A DNA stretch of 33,081 nt from Myxococcales bacterium (GTDB lineage Bacteria > Myxococcota_A > Polyangia > Haliangiales > SHYZ01): NCBI GenBank assembly GCA_009692535.1, contig SHYZ01000015.1:1-33081 (forward strand). The letters are read 5' to 3'. Under the pieces are notes generated by a model, which was given only the letters and a program-made list of their open reading frames with translations, was not told the origin of the DNA and searched no databases. Of the stretch, positions 18,321 to 25,393 are shown in pieces. The number at the start of each line of letters is the position of its first letter. Within the stretch, counting starts at the first letter, position 1. A program made the position numbers and the translations under genes.

Positions 18321-19199
18321 CTACTCGCCCAGCTGCGCGAGATGGTTCTTACATTTTCTGGCGATGCACGAGCGTGGCGCCGCAACCACGCAGCGGCCGA
18401 GACTAGCACGCGCGCCCACGAGATCGCCGAGCCGATGTGCCGTCTGCGCGTCGAGATAGAGCGCCTCCAGCACGTTTGGGCAGCCCTGATCGCGCAGCGG
18501 CTCTTCCGGCAGCGCGGGCCGGAACAGCTCGAGCCGCCGCTTTGCCGAGTCGAACTGTTGCTGGTCGAAGTAGACCTCCGCGAGGCGATACGCCGCGAGG
18601 CAGAACCGCGGATCCCCCTGCAGTGCCTGGAGCAGCGCCGTCGTCGCCTTCGTCACCTCGCCCTGCTGGTAGCTCGCCCACCCAAGGTTCGCGCGCGCGA
18701 GCCGCTCGCCCTGCACCGGGAGCCGCGCCAAGTTCTCGAGTGCGCGAAAGGCGAGCTGCCCGGCAGCCTCCCAGTCGCGAAAGTGGAGCGCGACCCCTGC
18801 GCGGTTACCCCACGCATCGCCATAATCTGGCGCCAGCGTGGTCGCGCGCGCCAGCTTCTCGTCGGCCTTGCGCATCAACTCATCGTTGGTCGCGCCGAAC
18901 GAGTCGCCCTCGGGCGTCTCCTCGAGGCATTGCTCGACCTCGGCGGTGTTGGCGTTCCTGCCGGCGCGCACCACATAAATAAGGCCCCACAGGTTCCAGG
19001 CCTCCTCATTCTCGGCGTCGAGCGCGAGCGCCCGCTGGACCTCGACCTCGGCGGAGAGGTCGTCCCCCTTGGCCAGCAGGTCACGCGCGAGGTCCACGCG
19101 AGTACGCGATTTCTCGGGCTGAACGTCCTGCCCACAGCGCCCCGCGCCGACCGAGAAGAACGCGGCAAATACCAAGCATATCGCTAGCTTGCGTGGCAT
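18321..19199 (-). CDS. TPR protein, Tgl/PilF-like pilotin candidate (292 aa)
   Basis: The start at the ATG at 19199 is set by a strong promoter (TTGACA-N17-TAGCGT) lying just upstream; the track start at 19238 would fall inside it. The N-terminus MPRKLAICLVFAAFFSVGAG is a signal peptide. TPR units follow over about residues 30-270: RVDLARDLLAKGDDLSAEVE, AWNLWGLIYVV, YGDAWGNRAGVALHFRDWEA, RANLGWASYQQGEVTKATTA, FCLAAYRLAEVYFDQQQFDS. The order and the C-terminal Cys cluster (SCIARKCKNHLAQ) resemble Tgl, the myxobacterial lipoprotein that helps assemble the PilQ secretin of type IV pili. This is from memory, not a search. The expected lipobox is poor: the only candidate Cys22 is preceded by Arg. 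No other pilus gene is in the window. Confidence 0.75.
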   Translation of the reverse strand: MPRKLAICLVFAAFFSVGAGRCGQDVQPEKSRTRVDLARDLLAKGDDLSAEVEVQRALALDAENEEAWNLWGLIYVVRAGRNANTAEVEQCLEETPEGDSFGATNDELMRKADEKLARATTLAPDYGDAWGNRAGVALHFRDWEAAGQLAFRALENLARLPVQGERLARANLGWASYQQGEVTKATTALLQALQGDPRFCLAAYRLAEVYFDQQQFDSAKRRLELFRPALPEEPLRDQGCPNVLEALYLDAQTAHRLGDLVGARASLGRCVVAAPRSCIARKCKNHLAQLGE

Positions 19200-19209
19200 C
19201 TGCGAAGCC

Positions 19210-19238
19210 ACGCTAGCAACTGCCATCTTAGGTGTCAA
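19210..19238 (-). promoter_or_regulatory. Strong sigma70-type promoter of the TPR gene
   Basis: On the minus strand a perfect TTGACA (19238-19233), 17-nt spacing and TAGCGT (19215-19210) stand 10 nt before the ATG at 19199. The leader would be only a few nucleotides, with no ribosome binding site. It decides the start codon and separates this gene from the secreted-protein gene upstream. Confidence 0.65.
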
Positions 19239-19249
19239 CCACGAAACTG

Positions 19250-19272
19250 ACGACGAAGCTCACGACGAAGCT
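19250..19272. repeat. Short 12-bp-period direct repeat in the intergenic gap
   Basis: ACGACGAAGCT occurs at 19250-19260 and 19262-19272, just upstream of the -35 of the TPR gene. The rest of the 103-nt gap holds nothing I can name. It could be an operator or simply a slipped repeat. Confidence 0.4.
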
Positions 19273-19302
19273 GCGCGCGGAACGGCCGCCCCACGCGGGT
19301 GC

Positions 19303-19929
19303 CTACCGGCCGGTGAACTTGGCCTCGCGGGTAATCGGGCCGGTATCGGCCGCGGTCACCCGCAGGGTCGCGAGGCTCCGGTCGATGCTGACTGAGCCGC
19401 CGCCTGAGACACCCTCCCCGACCACTACCTCAAGCTGGTCGGTGGGTGAGCTCGACCGGCGCTTCCCGGTGGCCTGCTTGGCCGCGACGAAGCGCACGCG
19501 GTTCTCGCCGGCGCGCACGTCCTTGGTCACCTCGATCGCGACCCGGCCGTCGCCGCCGCGCACCTTTTTGACCAACCTGCCGTTCAGGTAAACATCGACG
19601 TCGTACTGCGCGGCGCCCGAACCGCGCTCGCTCGCCACGAGAAAGTAGCGGCGCGAGATCCGGCCATCGGCGGGCGGCGGCTCGTCGATCGGCTCCTTCG
19701 TGCTGGCCTGCACCGCGATCTTGAAGCCCTTGGCGGTGATGTGGATGTTCCCCTGCGCGTCGAACTTGACCTCACATGCCGCGAAGGTCTGGTTCGTGAG
19801 CACCAGGTTCTCGTCGAGCTTGATGCCGTTCAGCATGACGTCGCGCGCCGCAGCGACCCGTGGCAGCAGGAGGAGGACGAGGACGAGCGAGACCACAGAC
19901 GGAAATACAAAGCGAAGGGTTCGGGGCAT
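19303..19929 (-). CDS. Secreted protein of unknown function (208 aa)
   Basis: I do not recognise a named family. The ATG at 19929 has GGAGGAG 3-5 nt upstream; the track start is a TTG at 19941 that overlaps this ribosome binding site, so I reject it. A signal peptide (MPRTLRFVFPSVVSLVLVLL to about residue 28, cleavage near RVAAA) precedes DVMLNGIKLDENLVLTNQTF and VKFDAQGNIHITAKGFKIAV. A beta-rich region follows (RRYFLVASERGSGAAQYDVD, VYLNGRLVKKV, AIEVTKDVRAGENRVRFVAA), which looks like an Ig-like or carbohydrate-binding sandwich. Its -10 box is shared with the divergent hydrolase gene. It is separated from the TPR gene by 103 nt and a strong promoter, so it is probably monocistronic. Confidence 0.8.
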   Translation of the reverse strand: MPRTLRFVFPSVVSLVLVLLLLPRVAAARDVMLNGIKLDENLVLTNQTFAACEVKFDAQGNIHITAKGFKIAVQASTKEPIDEPPPADGRISRRYFLVASERGSGAAQYDVDVYLNGRLVKKVRGGDGRVAIEVTKDVRAGENRVRFVAAKQATGKRRSSSPTDQLEVVVGEGVSGGGSVSIDRSLATLRVTAADTGPITREAKFTGR

Positions 19930-19954
19930 CGGCTCCTCCAATTATGAGCGCCAG

Positions 19955-19963
19955 TAGTATAAA
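19955..19963. promoter_or_regulatory. Shared AT-rich -10 box for divergent genes
   Basis: In otherwise GC-rich DNA, TAGTATAAA reads TATAAA forward (19958-19963, 8 nt before the ATG at 19972). It reads TATACT on the minus strand (19961-19956, 26 nt before the ATG at 19929). Forward transcripts would be leaderless; minus transcripts would include GGAGGAG. No clear -35 is visible on either side. Confidence 0.45.
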
Positions 19964-19971
19964 CGGTTGCC

Positions 19972-20826
19972 ATGGCGCGCGATGTGACCTTCGACGGAAC
20001 AGGTCGGCTTCGTCTTCACGGGACGCTCACCGAGCCGACTGGCCACGCGCCTCGCAAGGGCGCCGCGCTCGTGGTCCACGGCTTCGACGACCACTCGGGG
20101 CGCTACGGTGAGGTGGTCGCGCGGCTCGTGGGGCTCGGCCTCACGACGCTCGCGTTCGACTACCGCGGGCACGGTCGCTCCGAGGGCAAGCGCGGGCACT
20201 GTGACCGTTTCGACGACTACCTCGGCGACGTGGACGCGGCGATCGCCGTGCTGCGCGCCGAGGCTGGCGACGACGCAAAGCTCGCGCTCGTCGGGCACAG
20301 CCACGGCTCGCTGGTGCTGCTGCGCGCGCTCTGCGAGCCGGCCCGGGTGCCGCGCGGCGTGGCTGGCGTGGTGCTATTTTCGCCCTTCCTCGGCATCGCG
20401 TTAAAGGTGAATCCCCTCAAGGAGGGACTCGCGCGCGCGCTCAACCGGCTGCTGCCGCGCGTGGGGATCCCGACTGGGATTCCGGCATCGACGCTGAGCC
20501 ACGATGCCGAGCGGGTTCGCGCAGCCGGCTCTGACCCGTTGCGACACGGCGTCGCGACACCGAGGTGGCTCGCCGAGGCCGAGGCGGCACAGGCGTTTGT
20601 GCTCGAGCATGCGCCGGCACTCGCGGTGCCGTCACTCTGGCAGGTTGCGGGCGGCGACCAACTCGCGAGTGTCGCGGCGACCCAGCGCGTCATCGAGCGC
20701 GCGGGTGGCGAGAAGACGCTCCACCTCTACGACGGACTCGCACACGAGGTGTGGAACGAGCGCGATGCCGACCGCGTGCGAGTGCTCGATGACCTGACGG
20801 CGTGGCTCGCGCCGCGCTTCGCGTAG
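19972..20826 (+). CDS. Alpha/beta hydrolase, monoacylglycerol-lipase-like
   Basis: This 284-residue hydrolase is of the serine aminopeptidase S33/monoacylglycerol lipase type. It starts with VTFDGTGRLRLHGTLTEPTG. The oxyanion-hole region is LVVHGFDDHSGRYGEVVARL (family HGxxEHSGRY), followed by FDYRGHGRSEGKRGH. The nucleophile elbow is GHSHGS with Ser110. Asp229 (GGDQLAS) and His258 (LAHEVWNE) complete the triad. There is no signal peptide, so it is cytoplasmic. Probable substrates are acyl esters such as monoglycerides or lysophospholipids; this is inference from family. It is divergent from a secreted protein and followed by a hairpin, so it is likely monocistronic. A glycerophosphodiester phosphodiesterase 9 kb away could act in the same lipid-turnover route, but they are not linked. 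Confidence 0.93.
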   Translation: MARDVTFDGTGRLRLHGTLTEPTGHAPRKGAALVVHGFDDHSGRYGEVVARLVGLGLTTLAFDYRGHGRSEGKRGHCDRFDDYLGDVDAAIAVLRAEAGDDAKLALVGHSHGSLVLLRALCEPARVPRGVAGVVLFSPFLGIALKVNPLKEGLARALNRLLPRVGIPTGIPASTLSHDAERVRAAGSDPLRHGVATPRWLAEAEAAQAFVLEHAPALAVPSLWQVAGGDQLASVAATQRVIERAGGEKTLHLYDGLAHEVWNERDADRVRVLDDLTAWLAPRFA

Positions 20827-20831
20827 CTGCG

Positions 20832-20848
20832 TCACGCTGCCGGCGTGA
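20832..20848 (+). terminator. Candidate hairpin after the hydrolase gene
   Basis: TCACGC, a TGCCG loop and GCGTGA form a perfect 6-bp stem starting 6 nt after the stop codon. No T-tract follows. Confidence 0.35.
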
Positions 20849-20887
20849 TCACGTGCGCATGAGCCACGCGACCTGACGAGGCGTGCG

Positions 20888-20915
20888 TTGCGGCGCACGA
20901 TCCCACCGCTATAAT
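20888..20915 (+). promoter_or_regulatory. Promoter upstream of the amidotransferase-like gene
   Basis: A perfect TATAAT (20910-20915) has TTGCGG (20888-20893) 16 nt upstream. The ATG at 20977 lies 61 nt downstream of the box, with AAGGGGAG at 20959-20966 as ribosome binding site. A GTG exactly 6 nt after the box (20922) is out of frame with the gene. Confidence 0.55.
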
Positions 20916-20976
20916 CGAAGCGTGGCGGCGGCCTCGTTGCGCGTGGCCCGCTGTTCAGAAGGGGAGCGAGAGCGCG

Positions 20977-21798
20977 ATGACCAGGCTGTTCGGCGTGACC
21001 TGCAACGAACCGGAGCGGCTGCCCTGTGCGTTGCACTCGGCACGCGCGGCGCTCACCGCCGACACCGCGCCGCACGGTTGGGGCCTCGGTTTTTACCAGG
21101 GCGGCGAGGTGCTGCTTCAGCGCCACCCCAAACCTGCTGGGCGCGTGGACTTTCACGGCGTGCTCACGTCGCTCAAAGCCGAGTACGCGATCGGCCACGT
21201 GCGCGAGGCCGGTTTCCCCGCAAAGCTCGAGAACACGCAGCCGTTCCGCTTTCGGCAGTGGGTGTTCGCGCACAGCGGCGCGCTCGCCGACTCCGACCTG
21301 CTGCGCGGCTCGCTCTCGTCGGCGATCCCTGACTTCCTCTGTCGCAACATTCGCGGTGGCACCGACTCCGAGCTGATCTTTCACCTCGTGCTCTCCTATC
21401 TACACGATGCCGGGCGCATCGATGATTCCGGCCTCCCGGCGGCCGAGGCTGGCCGCGCACTCGCCGACGCCGTGCGCGCAGTGCAGCGCTTCGCCGCACA
21501 AGCCGGTGCCGCGCCCCCCGGCCTCGATCTCGTGCTCACCAACGGTCGCATTCTCCTCGCCGTGCGCAGTGGGCGGCCCATGTGGTGGCGGCGCACGAAC
21601 GGTCTCGCCGACTGTGCGCCTTGCCGTGAGCAGGCCCGGCGCCCGGTCGCACATGAGCACCTGCGCGCGATCCTCGTGGTTGGCGATCCGGCGGTCATCG
21701 AGCCGGGGCTCGGATGGGAGGAGTTGCCCGACGGCACGCTGCTCCAGGTGACGCGCGACCTGCAGGTGAGCGCGGCGTCGCTCGCCCGCGCGAGTTGA
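20977..21798 (+). CDS. Class II glutamine-amidotransferase-like protein with Thr2
   Basis: The 273-residue product has the Ntn-hydrolase amidotransferase layout of the YafJ type: MTRLFGVTCNEPE, HGWGLGFYQGGEVLL, YAIGHVREAG, ENTQPFRF, FAHSGAL, RGGTDSELIFHLVLSYL. Active enzymes begin Met-Cys, and Cys2 becomes the N-terminal nucleophile. Here codon 2 is ACC (Thr), and the oxyanion Asn of FAHNG is Ser. Substrate-pocket residues (HVR, TDSE) are kept. The protein is therefore either a pseudoenzyme or uses an N-terminal Thr, as some other Ntn hydrolases do. A CAPC pair (LADCAPCREQ) lies at about residue 213. The ribosome binding site and promoter support this start. The next gene begins 31 nt after the stop on the same strand and also encodes an altered enzyme. 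Confidence 0.88.
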   Translation: MTRLFGVTCNEPERLPCALHSARAALTADTAPHGWGLGFYQGGEVLLQRHPKPAGRVDFHGVLTSLKAEYAIGHVREAGFPAKLENTQPFRFRQWVFAHSGALADSDLLRGSLSSAIPDFLCRNIRGGTDSELIFHLVLSYLHDAGRIDDSGLPAAEAGRALADAVRAVQRFAAQAGAAPPGLDLVLTNGRILLAVRSGRPMWWRRTNGLADCAPCREQARRPVAHEHLRAILVVGDPAVIEPGLGWEELPDGTLLQVTRDLQVSAASLARAS

Positions 21799-21825
21799 GC
21801 ACGCTGCCGGGGCCTGCGCTATCGT
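21795..21825 (+). promoter_or_regulatory. Candidate leaderless promoter of the pseudokinase gene
   Basis: TTGAGC (21795-21800) and TATCGT (21820-21825) are 19 nt apart. The box ends 4 nt before the GTG at 21830 and 7 nt before the TTG at 21833, with no Shine-Dalgarno sequence. Either codon could start the protein. Confidence 0.35.
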
Positions 21826-21829
21826 CACG

Positions 21830-23434
21830 GTGTTGAGCGCGCTCGTCGGAACGCGGTTCGGCAACTACCTGCTCGTCGAGCGGCTCGGCGCCGACGGCGT
21901 GGCCGAGATATTTCGCGGCGTGCTGCGCGGCGACGACGGTGGCGAGCAGGTTGTGCTGCTCGAGCTGCTGCGTCCCGAGTTTGCCGACGACACCGCCGTG
22001 CGCGCACAGTTTCACGACGAGGCGCGACCCGCTTTCGGCTTTGCGGAAGCGGACGCGGACGCTGCCGGTTGTCGAACAATCGACCGTGGCGAGGTCGACG
22101 GGCGCGTGTTCGTTGCGCACTTGGTGGTCGATGAGCAAGCGGTCGCGCACGTCGTGGCGCGGCTCGCCGATCCCGCGTGCGTTCCCCACGCCGAGCTCGC
22201 GCCGACAACGCGCTGGCGGCAGGACTTGCTCGCACCCACGATGGCACCGGCGTCGGCAGGGCCGGACACCGCCGCTCGCCCCGTGAGGACTGCGATCACG
22301 CCGCCACGTCGTTCCGACTCATCGGCGCTGCCGATCGCAGTCGTCCTCGGTCTCGTCATTCTCGGCGCGGGCGCGATTGCGCTGCTCCGGCTCGCGCTGC
22401 CGGGCGAGTCCGCTGCCGTGGTGGACACGCCTCCCGACGATGCAGCAGCGAGTCTCCCCGATGCCACCGCCGACGCATCGCCCGATGCCGCGGCAGCAGC
22501 CGCTGCGCCCTACACCCTCGTCGCCACCGCCTCCGCCGCGGAGCGCGCGCGACTCGACGCCGCGGTGGCGCGACACGACTCAGTGGTGCGCGTGGGTCGC
22601 CTCACGCCGGACTACGCGCTGTTCCTTACGCTGCTCGACCTGCGCCTCGCGGGGCTCGTGCTCGATGACGCCGGCCATGCTGAGCCGGGCGCCGGCGCAC
22701 ATTTGCCGGCCGCTCTCATCGCAGTGGCCGCCGCGCGCCCAAGCCTCGTCGCCGCCGTCGATGCGGTCATCGCGTACGTCGCCGGCACCGGTGAGCTCCC
22801 CGCCGCAGTCGCGCTCGCTGCGCGGCGTGCGCTCGCCAGCGGGTCGGCCGTACGAGCGGTTGCACCCGAGCCCGCGCTGGTTATCGCTGCCACCCTTGCG
22901 GCGTGGCTCGCGCCCGCGCGCCCCGACCGACTCACCGACCTCGCGCGCGCTGCGTGGGCGCTGCCACCAGTGTGTCCCGCGATCACGTTGCCACGTCGTC
23001 GCTTCGCGCCGCTCGCGTGTGACACGGTCGCGCTCGACCACGCGCTCCGCGAGGCCGGCAAGGCAACCACCGCCGACGCGCTCGAGCGCTACCGGGCAGC
23101 GCAGAGCGAGGTCCGACTCGCAGGAGCCGCGGTGCGCGTGGCGGAGGTCGTTTGGTCGGCGAAGGGCGGCGTGGCTGCGATTGAGCTCGTCGCCACCGGA
23201 ATCGCTATCGGCATGGCGGCGCCGGACCCACGGTTCCGGCTGCTCGCTGGCGACCTCGACGGCGCGCTGCGCTCGAGTGACGCACTCCCGCTGCTCGCCG
23301 ACGCAGGCAGCGGAACACGGCTTCGCTTCGAGTCGCTGCCAGCGTCGCTGTTCGCGCCGGTGCTCGAACTTGTCGTCGGGGACCAGCGCACGCTGCTGCG
23401 CGTACCGCCGCCGGTTTTTGCGCCAGCGCGGTGA
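21830..23434 (+). CDS. Transmembrane protein with a degenerate kinase N-lobe only (534 aa)
   Basis: Residues 7-110 align by eye with the N-lobe of bacterial Hanks-type kinases: VGTRFGNYLLVERLGADGVA, then EQVVLLELLRPEFADDTAVR, AQFHDEA and IDRGEVDGRVFVAHLVVDEQ. The beta-3 Lys position of xxLKxLRPEFADD is Glu45; the alpha-C Glu (E64) is kept. No HRD, DFG or APE motif follows: the sequence passes into a Thr/Pro linker and one membrane helix (about 167-187, LPIAVVLGLVILGAGAIALL). The remaining 340 residues, Ala/Asp-rich, helical and then beta-rich, match nothing I know and should be outside the cytoplasm. It cannot be an active kinase; a regulator or scaffold is likelier. Start is the GTG at 21830 or the TTG at 21833. 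It ends 6 nt from the convergent, intact kinase. Confidence 0.8.
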   Translation: MLSALVGTRFGNYLLVERLGADGVAEIFRGVLRGDDGGEQVVLLELLRPEFADDTAVRAQFHDEARPAFGFAEADADAAGCRTIDRGEVDGRVFVAHLVVDEQAVAHVVARLADPACVPHAELAPTTRWRQDLLAPTMAPASAGPDTAARPVRTAITPPRRSDSSALPIAVVLGLVILGAGAIALLRLALPGESAAVVDTPPDDAAASLPDATADASPDAAAAAAAPYTLVATASAAERARLDAAVARHDSVVRVGRLTPDYALFLTLLDLRLAGLVLDDAGHAEPGAGAHLPAALIAVAAARPSLVAAVDAVIAYVAGTGELPAAVALAARRALASGSAVRAVAPEPALVIAATLAAWLAPARPDRLTDLARAAWALPPVCPAITLPRRRFAPLACDTVALDHALREAGKATTADALERYRAAQSEVRLAGAAVRVAEVVWSAKGGVAAIELVATGIAIGMAAPDPRFRLLAGDLDGALRSSDALPLLADAGSGTRLRFESLPASLFAPVLELVVGDQRTLLRVPPPVFAPAR

Positions 23435-23440
23435 GCCACC

Positions 23441-25357
23441 TCACTCGAGACCGGACTCATCGGGCGGCGGGGCCGCGTCGGGGGTGGGCGGTGCTTCGAG
23501 CAGCCGGTAGGGGTCCTCTTCCACTTCCGGCAGCGACTGCGCTGCAGCGTCGGGCGGCACGCGGATCGGCACACCGGCGTCGGGCCACGGCAGGTCCAGC
23601 GGTTGTGCGGCGGGGATGATCACGGACGCGGGTGCCGCGGGACCATCGAGCAGCAAGAGCAGCGCTGCGGGATCCAGCCGCGTGGCAGTTCCCGACGGGA
23701 CTCCACTCGGTGCTGCCACCGTCGGGGCATCGGGCGTCGGCGTCCTGGCACGAACCACGATGAAGGTGCACGACACCTCGAGCGCGACCTTTTCCGGCAG
23801 CCGCACGCGGAGCCGATGGAGACCGACCTGCGTGAAACGTCGGCGCAGCTCGAACGCACCGACTCGCCGTGTCGACGCCCGTGCCACGAGCTCCCGCTTC
23901 GATCCGGTCGGCTCCTCGACCGAAACTTCGAGCGACCGCGTCTCATGCGGCGCACCGCCAGGCGCGAGCAGCTGCAGCAGCAGCAGCTGTTCATCGCCGA
24001 CGATCAGCTGCTGCGGCAGGACCACGCGCACCTGCCAACCCCTTGCGGCGAGCACGACCACTCGCCCCGACGGTCGCGGTTCGCGCGGCGCGGGCTCGAC
24101 CGCTGCCACCACTTTGGCCGCGCCCGCATCGACCACGGTGCCGGCCTCTGCGAGCTTGGCTGCCGCTTCCGTTCGCGCGCCTTCATCGCTCGCGCCGCTC
24201 GAACGCCATGCAACCGCGCCGAGCGCGATGCTGCCTACCGCGAGGATCGTGGCCAGCACAGCGAGCGCAGTGCGTCGTCCAGTGGGCGCACGCCACTCGA
24301 GCGACGAGTTGCCAAAAGCCGAGCTGGCGAACGGTGCGAGCTCTCCCGTCGGCAGGCTCCACGGGACTGGGTGTGACGCCGGCGCGGCGACGAACGGTGC
24401 CACCTGCTCTGCCGCGTGGCCCAGTGCGGCGTCGACTGCGGCCGCCAGCTCGTCGGCCGTCTGAAACCGCGCTGCGGCCGACTTCTCGAGTGCGCGCAGC
24501 ACGAGCGCGTCGACTTCCGGCGGCAACTCGGGGACCAGCGCACGCGGCGAGGGCGGCACCTCCTTGAGATGCGCGAGGACCACCATCATCCCCGAGCCCT
24601 CGAATGGAACCCGCCCGGTCAGCAGCTCGTAGAGGATCACGCCGAGGCTGTAGAGATCTGCGCGGTGATCGACCGACGCGCCCGACACCTGCTCAGGCGA
24701 CAAGTACGCTGGCGTACCGACGATCGTCCCCTCGCGCGTGAGGTGGCTCGGCTCGCCCGCGCCCGGCTCGCGCGCCACCTTCGCGATCCCAAAGTCGACC
24801 AGCTTGACGAAATCTCCGGCGGTGCGCCGCCGCGCGAGCAGCACGTTGGCCGGCTTGAGGTCGCGGTGCACCACCCCCTCGGCGTGCGCCTCGGCGAGTG
24901 CGGAGGCGATCTGGCGCACGATGCGAAGCGCGCGCGCGGGCGGCAAGCGGCCCTCGCGCGCGAGCAGCACCGAGAGCGGCTCGCCGGCGACGTACTCCAT
25001 CACGAGGTAAGGCACGCCGTCGTCGGTGCCACCGACGAGAAAGAGCGTCACGATGTGCGGATGCGAGAGCCGTGCGATGGCGCGCGCCTCACGGCGAAAG
25101 CGGCTCACCGCGTCGGCCTGGAGCATGAGGCCGGGGCGCAGCACCTTCACCGCGACGTGCCGATCCATGCCGCGCTGGCGTGCGCGGAAGACCGTGCCCA
25201 TCGCGCCCGCGCCGATCTCCTCCTCGACCTCGAACTGCCCGGCGAGCACCGCGCCGATGCCTACGCCGGCGTCGCTCCGCTCGAGCCGCGCGCCGTCACG
25301 CGGGCAGAACTGCGAACCGTCGTCGTACCGGTCCTGGCAGCGTGGACAGAGGTTCAT
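23441..25357 (-). CDS. Membrane Ser/Thr protein kinase with N-terminal zinc ribbon (638 aa)
   Basis: This is a Hanks-type kinase that phosphorylates Ser/Thr of unknown targets. In order it has a zinc-ribbon-like head (C4-x2-C7 and C18PRDG) and a kinase domain at about 42-305. Key elements are the P-loop IGAGAMGTVF, Lys71 in VAVKVLRP, HRDLKPAN with Asp166, DFG at 188-190, and GTPAYLSPEQ. One membrane helix follows (about 362-384, TALAVLATILAVGSIALGAV). The outer part has a beta-rich stretch (about 430-530, RGWQVRVVLPQQLIVGDEQL to VSCTFIVV) and a Pro/Ala/Asp-rich tail. All catalytic residues are present. Start is the ATG at 25357 or the adjacent GTG at 25360, which lies 5 nt after CATAAT, suggesting a leaderless mRNA. 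It is tail-to-tail with a pseudokinase gene. Confidence 0.94.
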   Translation of the reverse strand: MNLCPRCQDRYDDGSQFCPRDGARLERSDAGVGIGAVLAGQFEVEEEIGAGAMGTVFRARQRGMDRHVAVKVLRPGLMLQADAVSRFRREARAIARLSHPHIVTLFLVGGTDDGVPYLVMEYVAGEPLSVLLAREGRLPPARALRIVRQIASALAEAHAEGVVHRDLKPANVLLARRRTAGDFVKLVDFGIAKVAREPGAGEPSHLTREGTIVGTPAYLSPEQVSGASVDHRADLYSLGVILYELLTGRVPFEGSGMMVVLAHLKEVPPSPRALVPELPPEVDALVLRALEKSAAARFQTADELAAAVDAALGHAAEQVAPFVAAPASHPVPWSLPTGELAPFASSAFGNSSLEWRAPTGRRTALAVLATILAVGSIALGAVAWRSSGASDEGARTEAAAKLAEAGTVVDAGAAKVVAAVEPAPREPRPSGRVVVLAARGWQVRVVLPQQLIVGDEQLLLLQLLAPGGAPHETRSLEVSVEEPTGSKRELVARASTRRVGAFELRRRFTQVGLHRLRVRLPEKVALEVSCTFIVVRARTPTPDAPTVAAPSGVPSGTATRLDPAALLLLLDGPAAPASVIIPAAQPLDLPWPDAGVPIRVPPDAAAQSLPEVEEDPYRLLEAPPTPDAAPPPDESGLE

Positions 25358-25393
25358 CACCGCGCATTATGACGCGGAGTGCGCCGCATCGCT

